Assembly: GCF_004208415.1 (NCBI RefSeq)
Contig: NZ_CP035758.1
Coordinates: 5,704,001-5,768,000, forward strand
Direction: 5' to 3'
DNA from: Ktedonosporobacter rubrisoli
GTDB lineage: Bacteria; Chloroflexota; Ktedonobacteria; Ktedonobacterales; Ktedonobacteraceae
DNA length: 64,000 bases
A model generated the notes under the pieces. It saw only the letters and a program-made list of their open reading frames with translations. It made no database searches and was not told the origin of the DNA. The translations under genes were made by a program, and so were the position numbers. The first letter of the stretch is position 1. Each line of letters starts with the position of its first letter. Positions 41,614-50,914 of this stretch are shown here, one piece after another.

Positions 41614-43644
41614 ATGTTAAACCCGGGTAACTATCTTGGAAAGTACCGTGTCTTAGCTTGCCTCTCCAAAACTAGCATTTGTAGTGTGTATAAGGCCGAG
41701 TCTATCTATGGATCTACCGAGCCCGTTAGCATCCAGCTATGGGAAAACATTCATCTCTCCAATGCGGAAGGGCGTCAGGCCTTTTTGCAGGAGGCGCAGG
41801 CTCTGGCCCAACTTCAACATTCCTCCATTCACGCTATTCTTGACTACGGCCTCGAACAGGATATGCCCTATATAATTACTCCCTGCCCTGGCTTAGCCGT
41901 GGAAACGCTGCGCGAACGCCTCAATCATCAGCCGTCGCCCGGCCTGCGCGAGGCCCTGAATATCATCACGCAGATCGGTGACGCGCTTGCCTATGCCCAT
42001 CGAAATCGTGTGGTACATGGCCGGCTCCGTCCTGAACATATCCTGCTGACCAAACAGGGTGAAGCGCTGCTCAATTTCCCTTTGCCCTCGCTACCAGATC
42101 CCGCTAACCCGCAACAGGCCAATGCATACCAGGCTCCCGAGCAATTGAAGGGTAACATCAGCAAGAGTAAGCTGAGCGATCAATACGCGCTTGCATGCAT
42201 CGCGCGCGAGATCTTTACAGGTCAGCCTGGCAACAAAGTTGGGACACTCTTTGCGCGCACCAGGCGCACGCTCCCTACCACTGTAGAACAAGCGCTTCGC
42301 CGGGCTACTACCCAGCAGCCGGGAGATAGATATACGGATGTAGAGGCTTTTCTACAAGCCTTACTAACCAGGCCCGTAGAAAAAATGTCACCCCGCATTT
42401 TCTCACAATGGCATTCAGGCCATCAGCGTAATGCTGGGATTCCTAGACAAAGGCCACTCTGGCTGAAAGTCGGCGCAATTATCCTCCTTAGCGCTATATT
42501 GCTGGGTATAGCGATGCCGCTCATCATCATCTATGTGCCGGCCCGCGCCGCCACGATTAGCTTGACTCCGCTTAGCCAGCACCAACAAACTCAATACACG
42601 ATAACCGCGGTTACCGGTACCCCCAACGCCTCTCAGCATGAAGTTGCTCACCGCTCCCTATCCTACACGACACCGCCTATCACCAAAACAGTTAATGCCT
42701 CTGGCAAAGGGCATCAGGATGCAGTTTCTGCCACAGGTACCCTGATCTTCTCGAACCCGGGCCAGGTTCTACGCCAAATCACAACCCAGGAAATCAAATA
42801 TGGAGATATAAACATAGTCACAGACGTTCCCTTCGATCTAGATATGGGAGGAACTGTTTCGGTGCCTGCCCATGTTGTGCAGAAAGGTCCCGTTGGTAAC
42901 ATTCCAGCTCATGCGATGGATGGCATGTTTGATATCGTTGATATTGCCACCCAACAACGCATCACCACAGTATATGGAACCAATCCTCAGCCGTTCAGCG
43001 GTGGTCAGGATGGATATGACTATACCTTTGTGCAGCAAGAAGATATCGATAACACGGTCTCCCCGCTCAGGGATCAGCTCACAACGCAGGGCACTAACGA
43101 GCTCAAAAAAATGCCCAAGCCCAACGAAATTCTTGCCCACAGTGCAACACAAAGCGATATACAATGCTCTCCCAACGTAAAAACTGATCACCAAGCAAGT
43201 GATCGCGTCGCCGAGTTCACTGTAACAGTAACAGAAACCTGCCAGGCAGAAGCTTATGATCCGCAGCAGATCCAGAACACGGCTATTCAGTGGCTCAAGG
43301 CTGACAAGGCCACACAACTGGGCACGCACTATCGCCTGATTGGCGATATCATGGTCACCACACCTGTTATCCAGCAGGTTGACTTTAGCACGCACAAAAT
43401 ATATATATCGGTCAATACAGAGGGCATCTGGAGCTTTCAGCTTGATAAAGCCCAGCAGAGCTATATAACCCACCTCATTATGGGTAAACCACAGGCAGAT
43501 GCCCTAAAACTACTGAATTCCAGCATAGGTGTAGCAAAGGCCAGCATTAGCACCACCGGCTTCCTGGGAACCGCCATACCGACTACTCAGGAAGCTATCA
43601 AATTTGTCATCATCAACGTTAGTGGATTGCAGCACAATCCATAA
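41614..43644 (+). CDS. Membrane pseudokinase with extracellular baseplate-J-like region
   Basis: 676 aa. ATG 41614 follows GAGGAT; the open frame from 41410 has no coding look. Residues 1-270 keep the protein-kinase fold (GNYLGKYRVLACLSKTSICS, QEAQALAQLQHSSIHAILDY, YQAPEQLKG, RATTQQPGDRYTDVEAFLQAL) but lose catalysis: the ATP Lys is Gln41, HRDxKPxN reads HGRLRPEH (135-142) and DFG reads NFP. A membrane helix (about 287-312) follows, then 360 outer residues with SATGTLIFSNPG, PAHVVQKGPVGNIPAHAM, resembling baseplate-J / gp47 modules found in many Chloroflexota secreted proteins. It may bridge inner phospho-signals and an outer adhesin-like part (inference). Confidence 0.85.
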   Translation: MLNPGNYLGKYRVLACLSKTSICSVYKAESIYGSTEPVSIQLWENIHLSNAEGRQAFLQEAQALAQLQHSSIHAILDYGLEQDMPYIITPCPGLAVETLRERLNHQPSPGLREALNIITQIGDALAYAHRNRVVHGRLRPEHILLTKQGEALLNFPLPSLPDPANPQQANAYQAPEQLKGNISKSKLSDQYALACIAREIFTGQPGNKVGTLFARTRRTLPTTVEQALRRATTQQPGDRYTDVEAFLQALLTRPVEKMSPRIFSQWHSGHQRNAGIPRQRPLWLKVGAIILLSAILLGIAMPLIIIYVPARAATISLTPLSQHQQTQYTITAVTGTPNASQHEVAHRSLSYTTPPITKTVNASGKGHQDAVSATGTLIFSNPGQVLRQITTQEIKYGDINIVTDVPFDLDMGGTVSVPAHVVQKGPVGNIPAHAMDGMFDIVDIATQQRITTVYGTNPQPFSGGQDGYDYTFVQQEDIDNTVSPLRDQLTTQGTNELKKMPKPNEILAHSATQSDIQCSPNVKTDHQASDRVAEFTVTVTETCQAEAYDPQQIQNTAIQWLKADKATQLGTHYRLIGDIMVTTPVIQQVDFSTHKIYISVNTEGIWSFQLDKAQQSYITHLIMGKPQADALKLLNSSIGVAKASISTTGFLGTAIPTTQEAIKFVIINVSGLQHNP

Positions 43645-43717
43645 ATAGATATAGCTAAACATGGCTCAGCTTAAATTAAGCACTGCTAGCAGATAATACC
43701 GGCTCATATGCTCAGCA

Positions 43718-43750
43718 GGCAGCGGGATGTTTGTCTCGCTGCCTTTTGTT
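43718..43750 (+). terminator. Intrinsic terminator after pseudokinase gene
   Basis: GGCAGCG (43718-43724) and CGCTGCC (43737-43743) with TTTTGTTGT after it. Confidence 0.75.
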
Positions 43751-43894
43751 GTCATAGACAAATACAATTTTTGTCCTTTAAAGTTCTTCTCGTTCGTGAA
43801 TAAAATAGGCCCCCAAAGCGGTAATAAGTTTGACAAAATCTCCGCAGTAGCATATAAAAGTGAAAAGCAAGCGATCAATTAAAGAGAGAAGATT

Positions 43895-44473
43895 ATGACA
43901 GTTTTTGAGACGATAAAGCGACGGCGCAGCATCGGGAAGATGACGGAGCAGCGCCCCACGCGTACCCAAATTGAACAGTTACTAGAGGCGGCCACGCATG
44001 CTCCTAACCATCATAAAGTCGAGCCATGGAAATTTTTCGTTCTAGCCGGCAAGGCGCGTCAGGAATTGGGCTCAATTATGGCCGAGGCGCTGGCCGCACG
44101 TCTGCATGATGTCCCGGCTGATAAGGCTGAGGCCATGCTCAATAAGGAACGCAACAAACCATTACGCTCCCCTGTGCTGATCGTCGTAGCTGCCGAGCAT
44201 GCGCAGCAGGCAAAGGTGCTCGACATCGAAAATATTGAGGCTGCGGCCGCTGCTACCCAGAACATGCTGCTGGCCGCCGAAGAGATGGGCCTGGCCTGTA
44301 TGTGGCGCACAGGAGATGCGGCTTACAATCAGCGCGTCAAGCAATGGCTGAATCTGACGCCTGAGGATCATATCGTAGGCATTGTCTATGTCGGCTTCCC
44401 AGCAATTTCTGCCACTGAGCGCCATCCTGCGCCGGTTGAAGCAAAAACAGCCTGGTTGGGCTGGCAAGAGTAG
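43895..44473 (+). CDS. Nitroreductase family protein
   Basis: 192 aa FMN-dependent NAD(P)H oxidoreductase. TVFETIKRRRSIGKM (usual RRSxR) and PNHHKVEPWKFFVLAG bind FMN phosphate and ring; EAAAAATQNMLLAAEEMGLACMW and GIVYVGFP match the central and late family blocks. It is closest to the small YdjA-like nitroreductases. Site AGAGAG. Physiological substrate unknown. A bidirectional terminator separates it from apt. Confidence 0.93.
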   Translation: MTVFETIKRRRSIGKMTEQRPTRTQIEQLLEAATHAPNHHKVEPWKFFVLAGKARQELGSIMAEALAARLHDVPADKAEAMLNKERNKPLRSPVLIVVAAEHAQQAKVLDIENIEAAAAATQNMLLAAEEMGLACMWRTGDAAYNQRVKQWLNLTPEDHIVGIVYVGFPAISATERHPAPVEAKTAWLGWQE

Positions 44474-44498
44474 CTAATAAGCAAGCAAATCTTTCAGC

Positions 44499-44543
44499 AA
44501 AAAGGAGATGAGCAATTTATTGGGGCTCATCTCCTCTTATTTG
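44499..44543. terminator. Bidirectional terminator between nitroreductase gene and apt
   Basis: GGAGATGAGC (44504-44513) and GCTCATCTCC (44525-44534). Five As before the stem give TTTTT on the apt strand, and TCTTATTTG follows on the plus strand. Confidence 0.85.
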
Positions 44544-44552
44544 TGCAGGTTG

Positions 44553-45086
44553 CTAATATTTAATCAGAGCAAAAACATCATGCCCCTTGAGCTTTTCGCG
44601 CCCTTTGAGGAAGGTCAGCTCAACCAGAAAGGCCACCCCGGCAATATGGCCGCCAAGGCGTTCCACAAGCTCGATAGAGGCCGATACAGTACCGCCGGTA
44701 GCCAGCAGATCGTCAACGATAAGCACGCGCTCACCGGGTTTTACCGCGTCCTTATGTATCTCCACCACATTGGTACCATACTCTAGTGCATATTCAACGC
44801 TCTCTGTCGGTGCCGGTAGTTTGCCAAACTTACGTACTGGCACAAAACCGCAATTCAGCAGATACGCCAGGGGAGCGCCAAAAATAAACCCTCTCGACTC
44901 GACGCCCACAACGGTTTGAATACCAGAGCCGGTATAATGAGCCGCCATGCGCTCCATAGCCGCACGAAACGTTGCACCATCCTGCAATAAAGGCGTAATG
45001 TCCTTGAAGAGGACACCTTTTTGCGGAAAATCCTGGATATCACGTATTCGGTCTTCCAGGCGTATAGGCTCAGATGTTGACGACAT
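44553..45086 (-). CDS. apt: Adenine phosphoribosyltransferase
   Basis: 177 aa; makes AMP from adenine and PRPP (purine salvage). The PRPP motif VLIVDDLLATGGT and the N-terminal IRDIQDFPQKGVLFKDITPL are diagnostic; SRGFIFGAPLAYLLNCGFVPVRK covers the dimer/hood region. Length is usual for the family (about 170-180). Start ATG with GAGAAGAT upstream. Standalone gene. Confidence 0.97.
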   Translation of the reverse strand: MSSTSEPIRLEDRIRDIQDFPQKGVLFKDITPLLQDGATFRAAMERMAAHYTGSGIQTVVGVESRGFIFGAPLAYLLNCGFVPVRKFGKLPAPTESVEYALEYGTNVVEIHKDAVKPGERVLIVDDLLATGGTVSASIELVERLGGHIAGVAFLVELTFLKGREKLKGHDVFALIKY

Positions 45087-45633
45087 GAGCTATCTTCTCC
45101 TATGTCTATATGAAATCTGCATCACTTAGTTTCAGGCGCTCACGCTCATTCTTCCCGAACAATGCACTGAATTTCGCGCATTTCAGGATGAGCATTAGAG
45201 ATCCCTGAAACTCTAAGAGGTCAAGTGAAATTGCACTCAGGGCCGCCAAGATATATTATACGCCAGGCTTCCCCACTTCTTATTACGTCACCAAAGCTTG
45301 GACTATCCCTATTACTCTGGTCTGGAACGACACTAGCTGCCTTGTAAGGCTAGTAGGGGCACAGCAGATCACGGTTAGCTTTGTTTATCGCGTGCTGCTC
45401 TGCGTTGGGGACTGCCCTGACTACTTCGCTTACTCGTAGAGACATCTGGCCATTCCTGCATTTGCACCTGACCCGATTGCTCGTCTCTGAGCACATCATC
45501 TTTCAGTTGAATAGCTCTCATAGTTACCCGGTGGCAGGCAGTAGAGATACTATTATTGTCAACTACGCTTTGCAGTATACTCTAGCCTGCCACAGCATGC
45601 AAGTTAACTACCCCAATATATGTACCATGTTTA
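45087..45633. other. Intergenic region of 547 bases
   Basis: No convincing gene. An inverted repeat TTTCAGGAT (45181-45189) / ATCcCTGAAA (45201-45210) with an 11-base loop lies upstream of apt on its strand side and could be an operator or RNA hairpin. The rest shows no clear structure. Confidence 0.4.
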
Positions 45634-46122
45634 TCAGACGGTTTGAGTTTCAGGAGTATCGGACGGCGGTAGCTGAGCCGTACAATAGGCGCAGCGCGTC
45701 GCTTTGATTGGAACAGAACTCAAGCAGAATGGGCATTCGCGCGTGGTTGGCGCCTCGTCTTTATGCGGAAAAAAGCGGTCCTGCAAAGCGTTGACCGGGC
45801 GTACCACGAAGAAATAGACGACAGCCGCTGTGAGCAAGAACGTGATCAGAGTGCCGATGAAATGTCCCCACATGAACCCCGCGGTTTGAGCCGAATTGAG
45901 CGTGCTAACATTGGCAACCTTTCCTATCAAAGGCTGCAGGAAATCATTGACCATGGCCGTGACGACAGAATTGAAAGAGGCACCAATGACAATACCAACC
46001 GCCAGATCTACCACGTTGCCACGCAAAATAAACTTCTGGAAACCACCTAACTCGCGCAAGCCAGCATGCAAGCCGCGCTTCCCTATATCGCTCACATCTA
46101 GAGCAGCTCGCTCCCTATCCAT
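45634..46122 (-). CDS. mscL: Large-conductance mechanosensitive channel with C-terminal zinc ribbon
   Basis: 162 aa; opens under membrane tension to release solutes. The MscL core is at 25-118 with the first helix GNVVDLAVGIVIGASFNSVV (35-54) and NDFLQPLIG, and the second helix GTLITFLLTAAVVYFFVV (about 90-107). After VNALQDRFF the usual charged helical bundle is replaced by a zinc ribbon with Cys130, Cys133, Cys144 and Cys147 (CPFC, CAYC). The N-terminus is 25 residues longer than in E. coli. The start at 46122 has a poorly spaced AGGGAG; internal starts are possible. Function of the ribbon is unknown; see findings. Confidence 0.9.
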   Translation of the reverse strand: MDRERAALDVSDIGKRGLHAGLRELGGFQKFILRGNVVDLAVGIVIGASFNSVVTAMVNDFLQPLIGKVANVSTLNSAQTAGFMWGHFIGTLITFLLTAAVVYFFVVRPVNALQDRFFPHKDEAPTTRECPFCLSSVPIKATRCAYCTAQLPPSDTPETQTV

Positions 46123-46510
46123 AGGCTACCAAAACTCCCTTCATCAAACAGTGCAATGAGAACTGTCTCATCAGGCATTCTCAGCACATGGTTTTTTCGC
46201 AAGTCTCAACCTACACATTTGCCGCAAGCTCGGTCCCAGGCCTTTATCACCTGTAGGACACCATCCTTAGATTAGCATATAGGGATGCAGATTACTAGCC
46301 ATTTCGTACCGCATCCAACAAAATCAATTCATTCCTTATTTGATCTCTTCAGCAAGAAATCAAGGTTAAAGCTTTTGCAGATGGAAGAGCGCTCTGTAGA
46401 GATGAAGATCCGACCCTTGCCGGAAGAGGTGGCCGATGCTTACAAAGCTTGCGAATTGAGCGAGGAATTTGCAGGATATGAGCAATGAGGATGGGAGCCA
46501 ACAGGCTGGC
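46123..46510. other. Intergenic region of about 390 bases with a doubtful small ORF
   Basis: A plus-strand frame 46381-46488 (35 codons from MEERSVEMKIRPLPEEVADA) has no good ribosome site but has an amphipathic, acidic look. I do not call it a gene. Nothing else seen. Confidence 0.3.
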
Positions 46511-46546
46511 AAACAATTAAAGGCATCCAGCTAGTGACTGGATGCC
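46511..46546 (-). terminator. Terminator of mutS2
   Basis: GGCATCCAG (46522-46530) pairs with CTGGATGCC (46538-46546); on the minus strand the stem is followed by TTTAATTGTTTG. Confidence 0.75.
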
Positions 46547-46568
46547 CTGACACAAAAACCTTGTGAGC

Positions 46569-49010
46569 TCAGGCGCTCAACTTAACGATGGTCACACCAT
46601 CCCCACCTTCCTGGGGAGGCGCCGAGGCATACGACTTGACCAGGGGATGACGCGCAAGCTGCTGACGTACCGCAGCGCGCAAGGCGCCGGTCCCTTTCCC
46701 ATGCACAATGCGCACAGAAGCCATGCCAGACATCGCCGCATCGTTAAGATAGCTCTCCATCTCTTCCAGCGCCTCTTCAACCCTCCTACCACGCATATCG
46801 AGCTGTGTAGAGACCGGAGCCCGATCCTCGTAATGCGGAACGACAATGGATCTTGTGCGTTCTTCGGCCGCGGCTTTGCGCTTGCTCACGCGCTCAATGC
46901 TGTCAACATTGACGCGGAAGCGCAAGGCTCCCATCTGCACCTCAGCCTCGCTATGATCAGCCGACAGACCAACCAGCTCGGCATTCTGCCCAAAGCTGAG
47001 CACGTGCACAGTATCGCCGATCTGCAATGGTCCTTCCAAGCGCTCCTGCGCTGGCTCAGCCGGTCGTGGCCGCCGGGGCTCAGGAATAAGCGAAATCTTT
47101 TCTTCCATATCGCGCGTCGTCTGGCGGGCCTGCCCCAGGCGTTCGCGCGAGATATTGCCGCGCCTCACCTCAACCTTGATTCTTGCCAGCGCCGACTGCA
47201 CTTCCTCTAACTCGCGCCGAGCCTGCAGGCGAGCCTCGTTGAGAATCTTGACGCGCTGCTCTTCCAGGCTGTGGCGCTCTTCCTCAAGCAGCTTGCGCTG
47301 ATACTCGGCTTCGGCACGCTCCATACTGAGTTGGAAGTGCTCATCTTCAGCCGCCTTCCGCTCCGATTGCAGCCCCTCCAGCAAGTTTTCCATATGCACG
47401 CCTGCGCTGCCAAGAAATTCGCGTCCCTGCTCAATGATGCGCTCATCAAGACCCAGACGAGTAGCGATAGCCAGGGCATTACTGCGTCCCGGCAGGCCGA
47501 TGCTTAATCTGTAAGTCGGCGAAAGCGTCTCGACATTAAACTCGACCGAAGCATTCACCACGCCCGGCTGCTCATGGGCAAAGGCTTTGAGCTCAGAATA
47601 GTGAGTCGTCGCCACGGTAGCCACACGATGTTCCAGCAGATAGGTCAGGATAGCCCGTGCCAGCGCCGAGCCCTCGCTCGGATCGGTGCCCGCGCCCAAC
47701 TCGTCAAGGAGGACCAGCGCGCCAGGCATATGGTCAGCAGCGCGTTTGATGAGCTCCTCAGACATCTTGCCGTGGATATCAGGAACCTGCTGCTTCTCCA
47801 GCTCCTCGACGCGATGCAGGATCTCGATAATACGGCTCAAGTGCGAGGAAAACGTACTCAAGCTCTGCTCAATGCTCTGCTCATCGCCAATATCGGCAAA
47901 GATATCAGCAAATACAGCGAGCTCCGAATCATGCTCTGCAGGAACGTGCAAGCCAGCCTGGGCCATAAGTGTCAGCAGGCCGACAGTCTTCAGGGCCACA
48001 GTTTTACCGCCGGTATTAGGGCCGGTTACCACGACCATCGAGAAGTCGCGTCCCAGGCGAAAGTTGATAGGTACCACCTTGCCGGTCAACAAGGGATGGC
48101 GAGCATTGCGCAGCTCGATGCGGCCCTCGGCGTTAAGACGAGGCGCCACCGCGCGCGTCATACGTGCGTAACGCGCCTTGGCTAAATGCAAATCGAACTC
48201 GGCCAGCAGCTCAACCGCAACTTTCAGCGCCTCAGCTTCAGCGCCAATCTCCGAGGAGAGCACGCGCAAGATCCGCTCAATCTCCTGCCGTTCCTCGATC
48301 TGCAACTGTCGTAACTTATTATTGAGCTCTACAACTACCATCGGCTCAACATACACAGTAGCGCCACTGGCTGATTGATCATGCACAATACCGCGCACCT
48401 GGCTGCGGTTCTCGGACTTGACAGGAACGACATAGCGATCATTGCGAATCGTAATGAGCTGCTCTTGCAAAGCCGGTCCAAACTCGCTCACCAGTGTGCG
48501 CAAGCGATCCTGCAAACGCTGGTTGGCGCCCCGAATATCAAAGCGCAGCTTACGCAGTGTCGAGCTAGCCGAATCGAGCACCTCACCCTCTTCGCTCACC
48601 GTCTCCTCAATACGCCTGACAAGCTGTTGACGTGTTGGAATGTCGGCCCCTAAGCTATGGAGGAGCGGAAAATTTTCCGCGTCAAGTTTCTCCAGAAGCC
48701 GCGCCACATAGATAGCGCTGCGGACCGTACCCAACACATCTACAAGATCGGCGGGGCTCAGGACTCCATCGCGGGCTGCACGAACCAACAATGGACGAAT
48801 ATCATGAGCGCCGCGCACACCTGCGTCGGCATACAAATCAATTAAGTTGGAGGCCTCGCTGGTATACGCCAGACGACGCTGGGCCTCCTGCAGATCGGCC
48901 GCCGGCAGCAGTTCCGTAACCAGGGTTTTACTTGCCGAAAAAGCGGCTTCGCTGGCTACTTTAGCCAGGATCTTAGGATATTCTAGTGTAAGTAAACTTT
49001 TCTCGTGCAT
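46569..49010 (-). CDS. mutS2: MutS2 family ATPase/endonuclease with Smr domain
   Basis: 813 aa. N-terminal MutS-core (lever/clamp) domains to about 310, ATPase with Walker A GPNTGGKT and ALVLLDELGAGTDPSEG (Walker B), then long coiled-coil (about 520-640), a basic Pro-rich linker and a C-terminal Smr nuclease domain (735-813: LDMRGRRVEEALEEMESYL, VRIVHGKGTGALR). MutS2 acts on stalled ribosome or recombination structures rather than mismatch repair; the exact role varies by species. ATG 49010 with AGAAGAT upstream. Single gene with terminator. Confidence 0.96.
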   Translation of the reverse strand: MHEKSLLTLEYPKILAKVASEAAFSASKTLVTELLPAADLQEAQRRLAYTSEASNLIDLYADAGVRGAHDIRPLLVRAARDGVLSPADLVDVLGTVRSAIYVARLLEKLDAENFPLLHSLGADIPTRQQLVRRIEETVSEEGEVLDSASSTLRKLRFDIRGANQRLQDRLRTLVSEFGPALQEQLITIRNDRYVVPVKSENRSQVRGIVHDQSASGATVYVEPMVVVELNNKLRQLQIEERQEIERILRVLSSEIGAEAEALKVAVELLAEFDLHLAKARYARMTRAVAPRLNAEGRIELRNARHPLLTGKVVPINFRLGRDFSMVVVTGPNTGGKTVALKTVGLLTLMAQAGLHVPAEHDSELAVFADIFADIGDEQSIEQSLSTFSSHLSRIIEILHRVEELEKQQVPDIHGKMSEELIKRAADHMPGALVLLDELGAGTDPSEGSALARAILTYLLEHRVATVATTHYSELKAFAHEQPGVVNASVEFNVETLSPTYRLSIGLPGRSNALAIATRLGLDERIIEQGREFLGSAGVHMENLLEGLQSERKAAEDEHFQLSMERAEAEYQRKLLEEERHSLEEQRVKILNEARLQARRELEEVQSALARIKVEVRRGNISRERLGQARQTTRDMEEKISLIPEPRRPRPAEPAQERLEGPLQIGDTVHVLSFGQNAELVGLSADHSEAEVQMGALRFRVNVDSIERVSKRKAAAEERTRSIVVPHYEDRAPVSTQLDMRGRRVEEALEEMESYLNDAAMSGMASVRIVHGKGTGALRAAVRQQLARHPLVKSYASAPPQEGGDGVTIVKLSA

Positions 49011-49339
49011 AACTATCTTCTAATGAGTCCTCTACATAATACATGCGCCCCGCCCAGGCGCACCATCATACGTGTTAACCAAAAAAATGCCAAATGTAAG
49101 ATACCATATTTAGTCCGAGATGAAAATATGCCCACAAAAGATCTTCCAGGCGGCAAAGCTCCTTTCGCGCATCTTTAGAGCCAGAATGAGCCTGCGCGCG
49201 ATCTAGCAGTGCAAAAATGCGTAACCTCAGGCATCTCTGATTCGTGCTTACTAGAGCCACAAGTCATATGGAACTCTCGTCTAACTTCAGCGTATAGCAT
49301 AGTGTGACCATTTAGCTAACAGAATAGGAGTCGTTGCAC
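49011..49339. other. Divergent intergenic region (329 bases)
   Basis: Lies between mutS2 and the divergent hypothetical gene at 49340. No gene or obvious repeat seen. Confidence 0.4.
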
Positions 49340-49774
49340 ATGATTCTCCATAAAGGAGAGCGCGTTTTCTGGGGCACTCCCGAGATCATCTATCTGGAAG
49401 GGACTATTGTCGCACTCGAAGAGCAGCAACAGTCGGTGGTCATCCACATTGAGCGCGCAACCGAATACTCGGCCCACCTCATTGGGACAGATGTTACGTT
49501 TGCCGCCAATGGCGTCAAACCGCTCGTCGGCGAGAGCCCACCGGGAACAACCAGCGTACGCGCAACTGAACGCAAGACGCCCCGCCAGATGAGCGATGTC
49601 GAAAAAATCAACAGCGCGGCCGCCGCCGCAGTACATCAACAGTATGGCTATACCTTACCGCAGGAACAGGAACAAACCTTAATCAAGCAGGTGGCCAGTG
49701 CGCTAAACCAGGACCCTGCCTTGCGCCAGCAAATTATCAACTCAATGGACGAAATATTGCGCCGCGAACTCTAA
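49340..49774 (+). CDS. Hypothetical small protein
   Basis: 144 aa. ATG 49340 is 9 bases after TAGGAG; TTG 49334 is the longer frame. The first 65 residues look like a beta barrel (ERVFWGTPEIIYLEGTIVAL, QQSVVIHIERATEYSAHLIG), perhaps a small translation-factor-like or SH3-like fold. The last 60 are helical (DVEKINSAAAAAVHQQYGYT, LIKQVASALNQDPALRQQII). No membrane segment. I do not recognise the family. Confidence 0.65.
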   Translation: MILHKGERVFWGTPEIIYLEGTIVALEEQQQSVVIHIERATEYSAHLIGTDVTFAANGVKPLVGESPPGTTSVRATERKTPRQMSDVEKINSAAAAAVHQQYGYTLPQEQEQTLIKQVASALNQDPALRQQIINSMDEILRREL

Positions 49775-49891
49775 CCATACAGGAAGTTAGGCCTACTACA
49801 TATAGACGTAAACCCGCCGGAAGCATATACTAATATATCATAAGATGCATGGCGAAGTGCACTAAAACACAAGCTAGAATGAGGAGTTTCT

Positions 49892-50875
49892 ATGAACTGT
49901 AGGTATTGCAACAAGCCCATTAACGCGCATGCACGCTTTTGCTCAAATTGCGGCAAACCCATTGCTATACCTCCACCGGAGGCGACACCTTCACCCCCCG
50001 AAGCGCTCTTAGAAGGCGATGAGGAGACTGTCGAAATCAGGCCGCTGCCTGCTTCACAACATCCTGAGTGGGCGATCACAGAAACTTCTACGCAATCATT
50101 ACAACAACAAGAATCCGCACAATCTTCCCATCCAGAGCTGTGGGAAGATCAAAAACAGTCAGAATATTCCCGGACGAATACACCTCCCACGCTGCCCATC
50201 GCGAGTATACAATCGCAGACAGCACAGCCGGCACCGCCTCCTGCGCAGCCGCTGGCTCTGCAGTATCCTACCACACACAGTACCAAAGGCTCCAAGGCTC
50301 CATCGGCCACTATCAACGTTGAACCAACAAAACGGGAGGGACCCAGGCGCAGTACAGGCTGCTGTATTCTAGGCTGCCTGGGCACGCTCGTCCTGCTGGC
50401 CGTACTGTTAGGCGCTGGCTGGTTCTTTGCCTTACGCCCCTATCTCCATGACACGGCTCAGAGCCAGATCGATCAGGCCACCTCAGCAGCTATAGCGCGC
50501 ATCCCGCCAGAAGTCGCCCTTCTGCCTGCTGGCCCGCTCAAGATTCAAGAGACGACCCTCAATAGCCTGTTGAATAATATGCTTGGCTCGACCACGCTTA
50601 TTCAAAACCCGGCAGCGCAGATCAGTCCCGACCATATACGCTTCATGTTCCAAATCTATGGCAACTCTTGCGCGATTACCGCTGTCCCGCAGGTAACGAA
50701 TGGACAGCTTGCCGTCACCAATATGAGTATCGATGGCATCTTTGGCCTGATCATGACACCTGCAGAGATGACAAACATCGTGAACCAGCACCTGCTAGAA
50801 GCCCAGAAGCAGATCAAACACAATATTCGCAGCGTTCAACTACTCAACCAGGAAATAGATCTCCAGCTTGGGTAA
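49892..50875 (+). CDS. Zinc-ribbon, single-pass membrane protein C
   Basis: 327 aa. Zinc ribbon at the N-terminus (CRYC, CSNCG), a Pro/Glu/Gln/Ser-rich cytosolic linker (25-150), membrane helix (about 156-180, GCCILGCLGTLVLLAVLLGA) and an outer domain of about 145 residues (KIQETTLNSLLNNMLGSTTL, ISPDHIRFMFQIYGNSCAIT, TNGQLAVTNMSIDGIFGLIM). It shares layout, not outer-domain sequence, with the proteins at 10180 and 11461. The outer part has a lipid-binding or LolA-like flavour from its repeated beta/LxxI pattern, but this is weak. Site GAGGAG. Confidence 0.8.
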   Translation: MNCRYCNKPINAHARFCSNCGKPIAIPPPEATPSPPEALLEGDEETVEIRPLPASQHPEWAITETSTQSLQQQESAQSSHPELWEDQKQSEYSRTNTPPTLPIASIQSQTAQPAPPPAQPLALQYPTTHSTKGSKAPSATINVEPTKREGPRRSTGCCILGCLGTLVLLAVLLGAGWFFALRPYLHDTAQSQIDQATSAAIARIPPEVALLPAGPLKIQETTLNSLLNNMLGSTTLIQNPAAQISPDHIRFMFQIYGNSCAITAVPQVTNGQLAVTNMSIDGIFGLIMTPAEMTNIVNQHLLEAQKQIKHNIRSVQLLNQEIDLQLG

Positions 50876-50914
50876 CTATCTCCCCTCCAGGTCCCCAGCC
50901 ACTGTGGCTCAACT

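Noticed and set aside
46381..46488. 35-codon ORF before the mutS2 terminator
   Set aside because: No usable ribosome site; too short to support from sequence alone.
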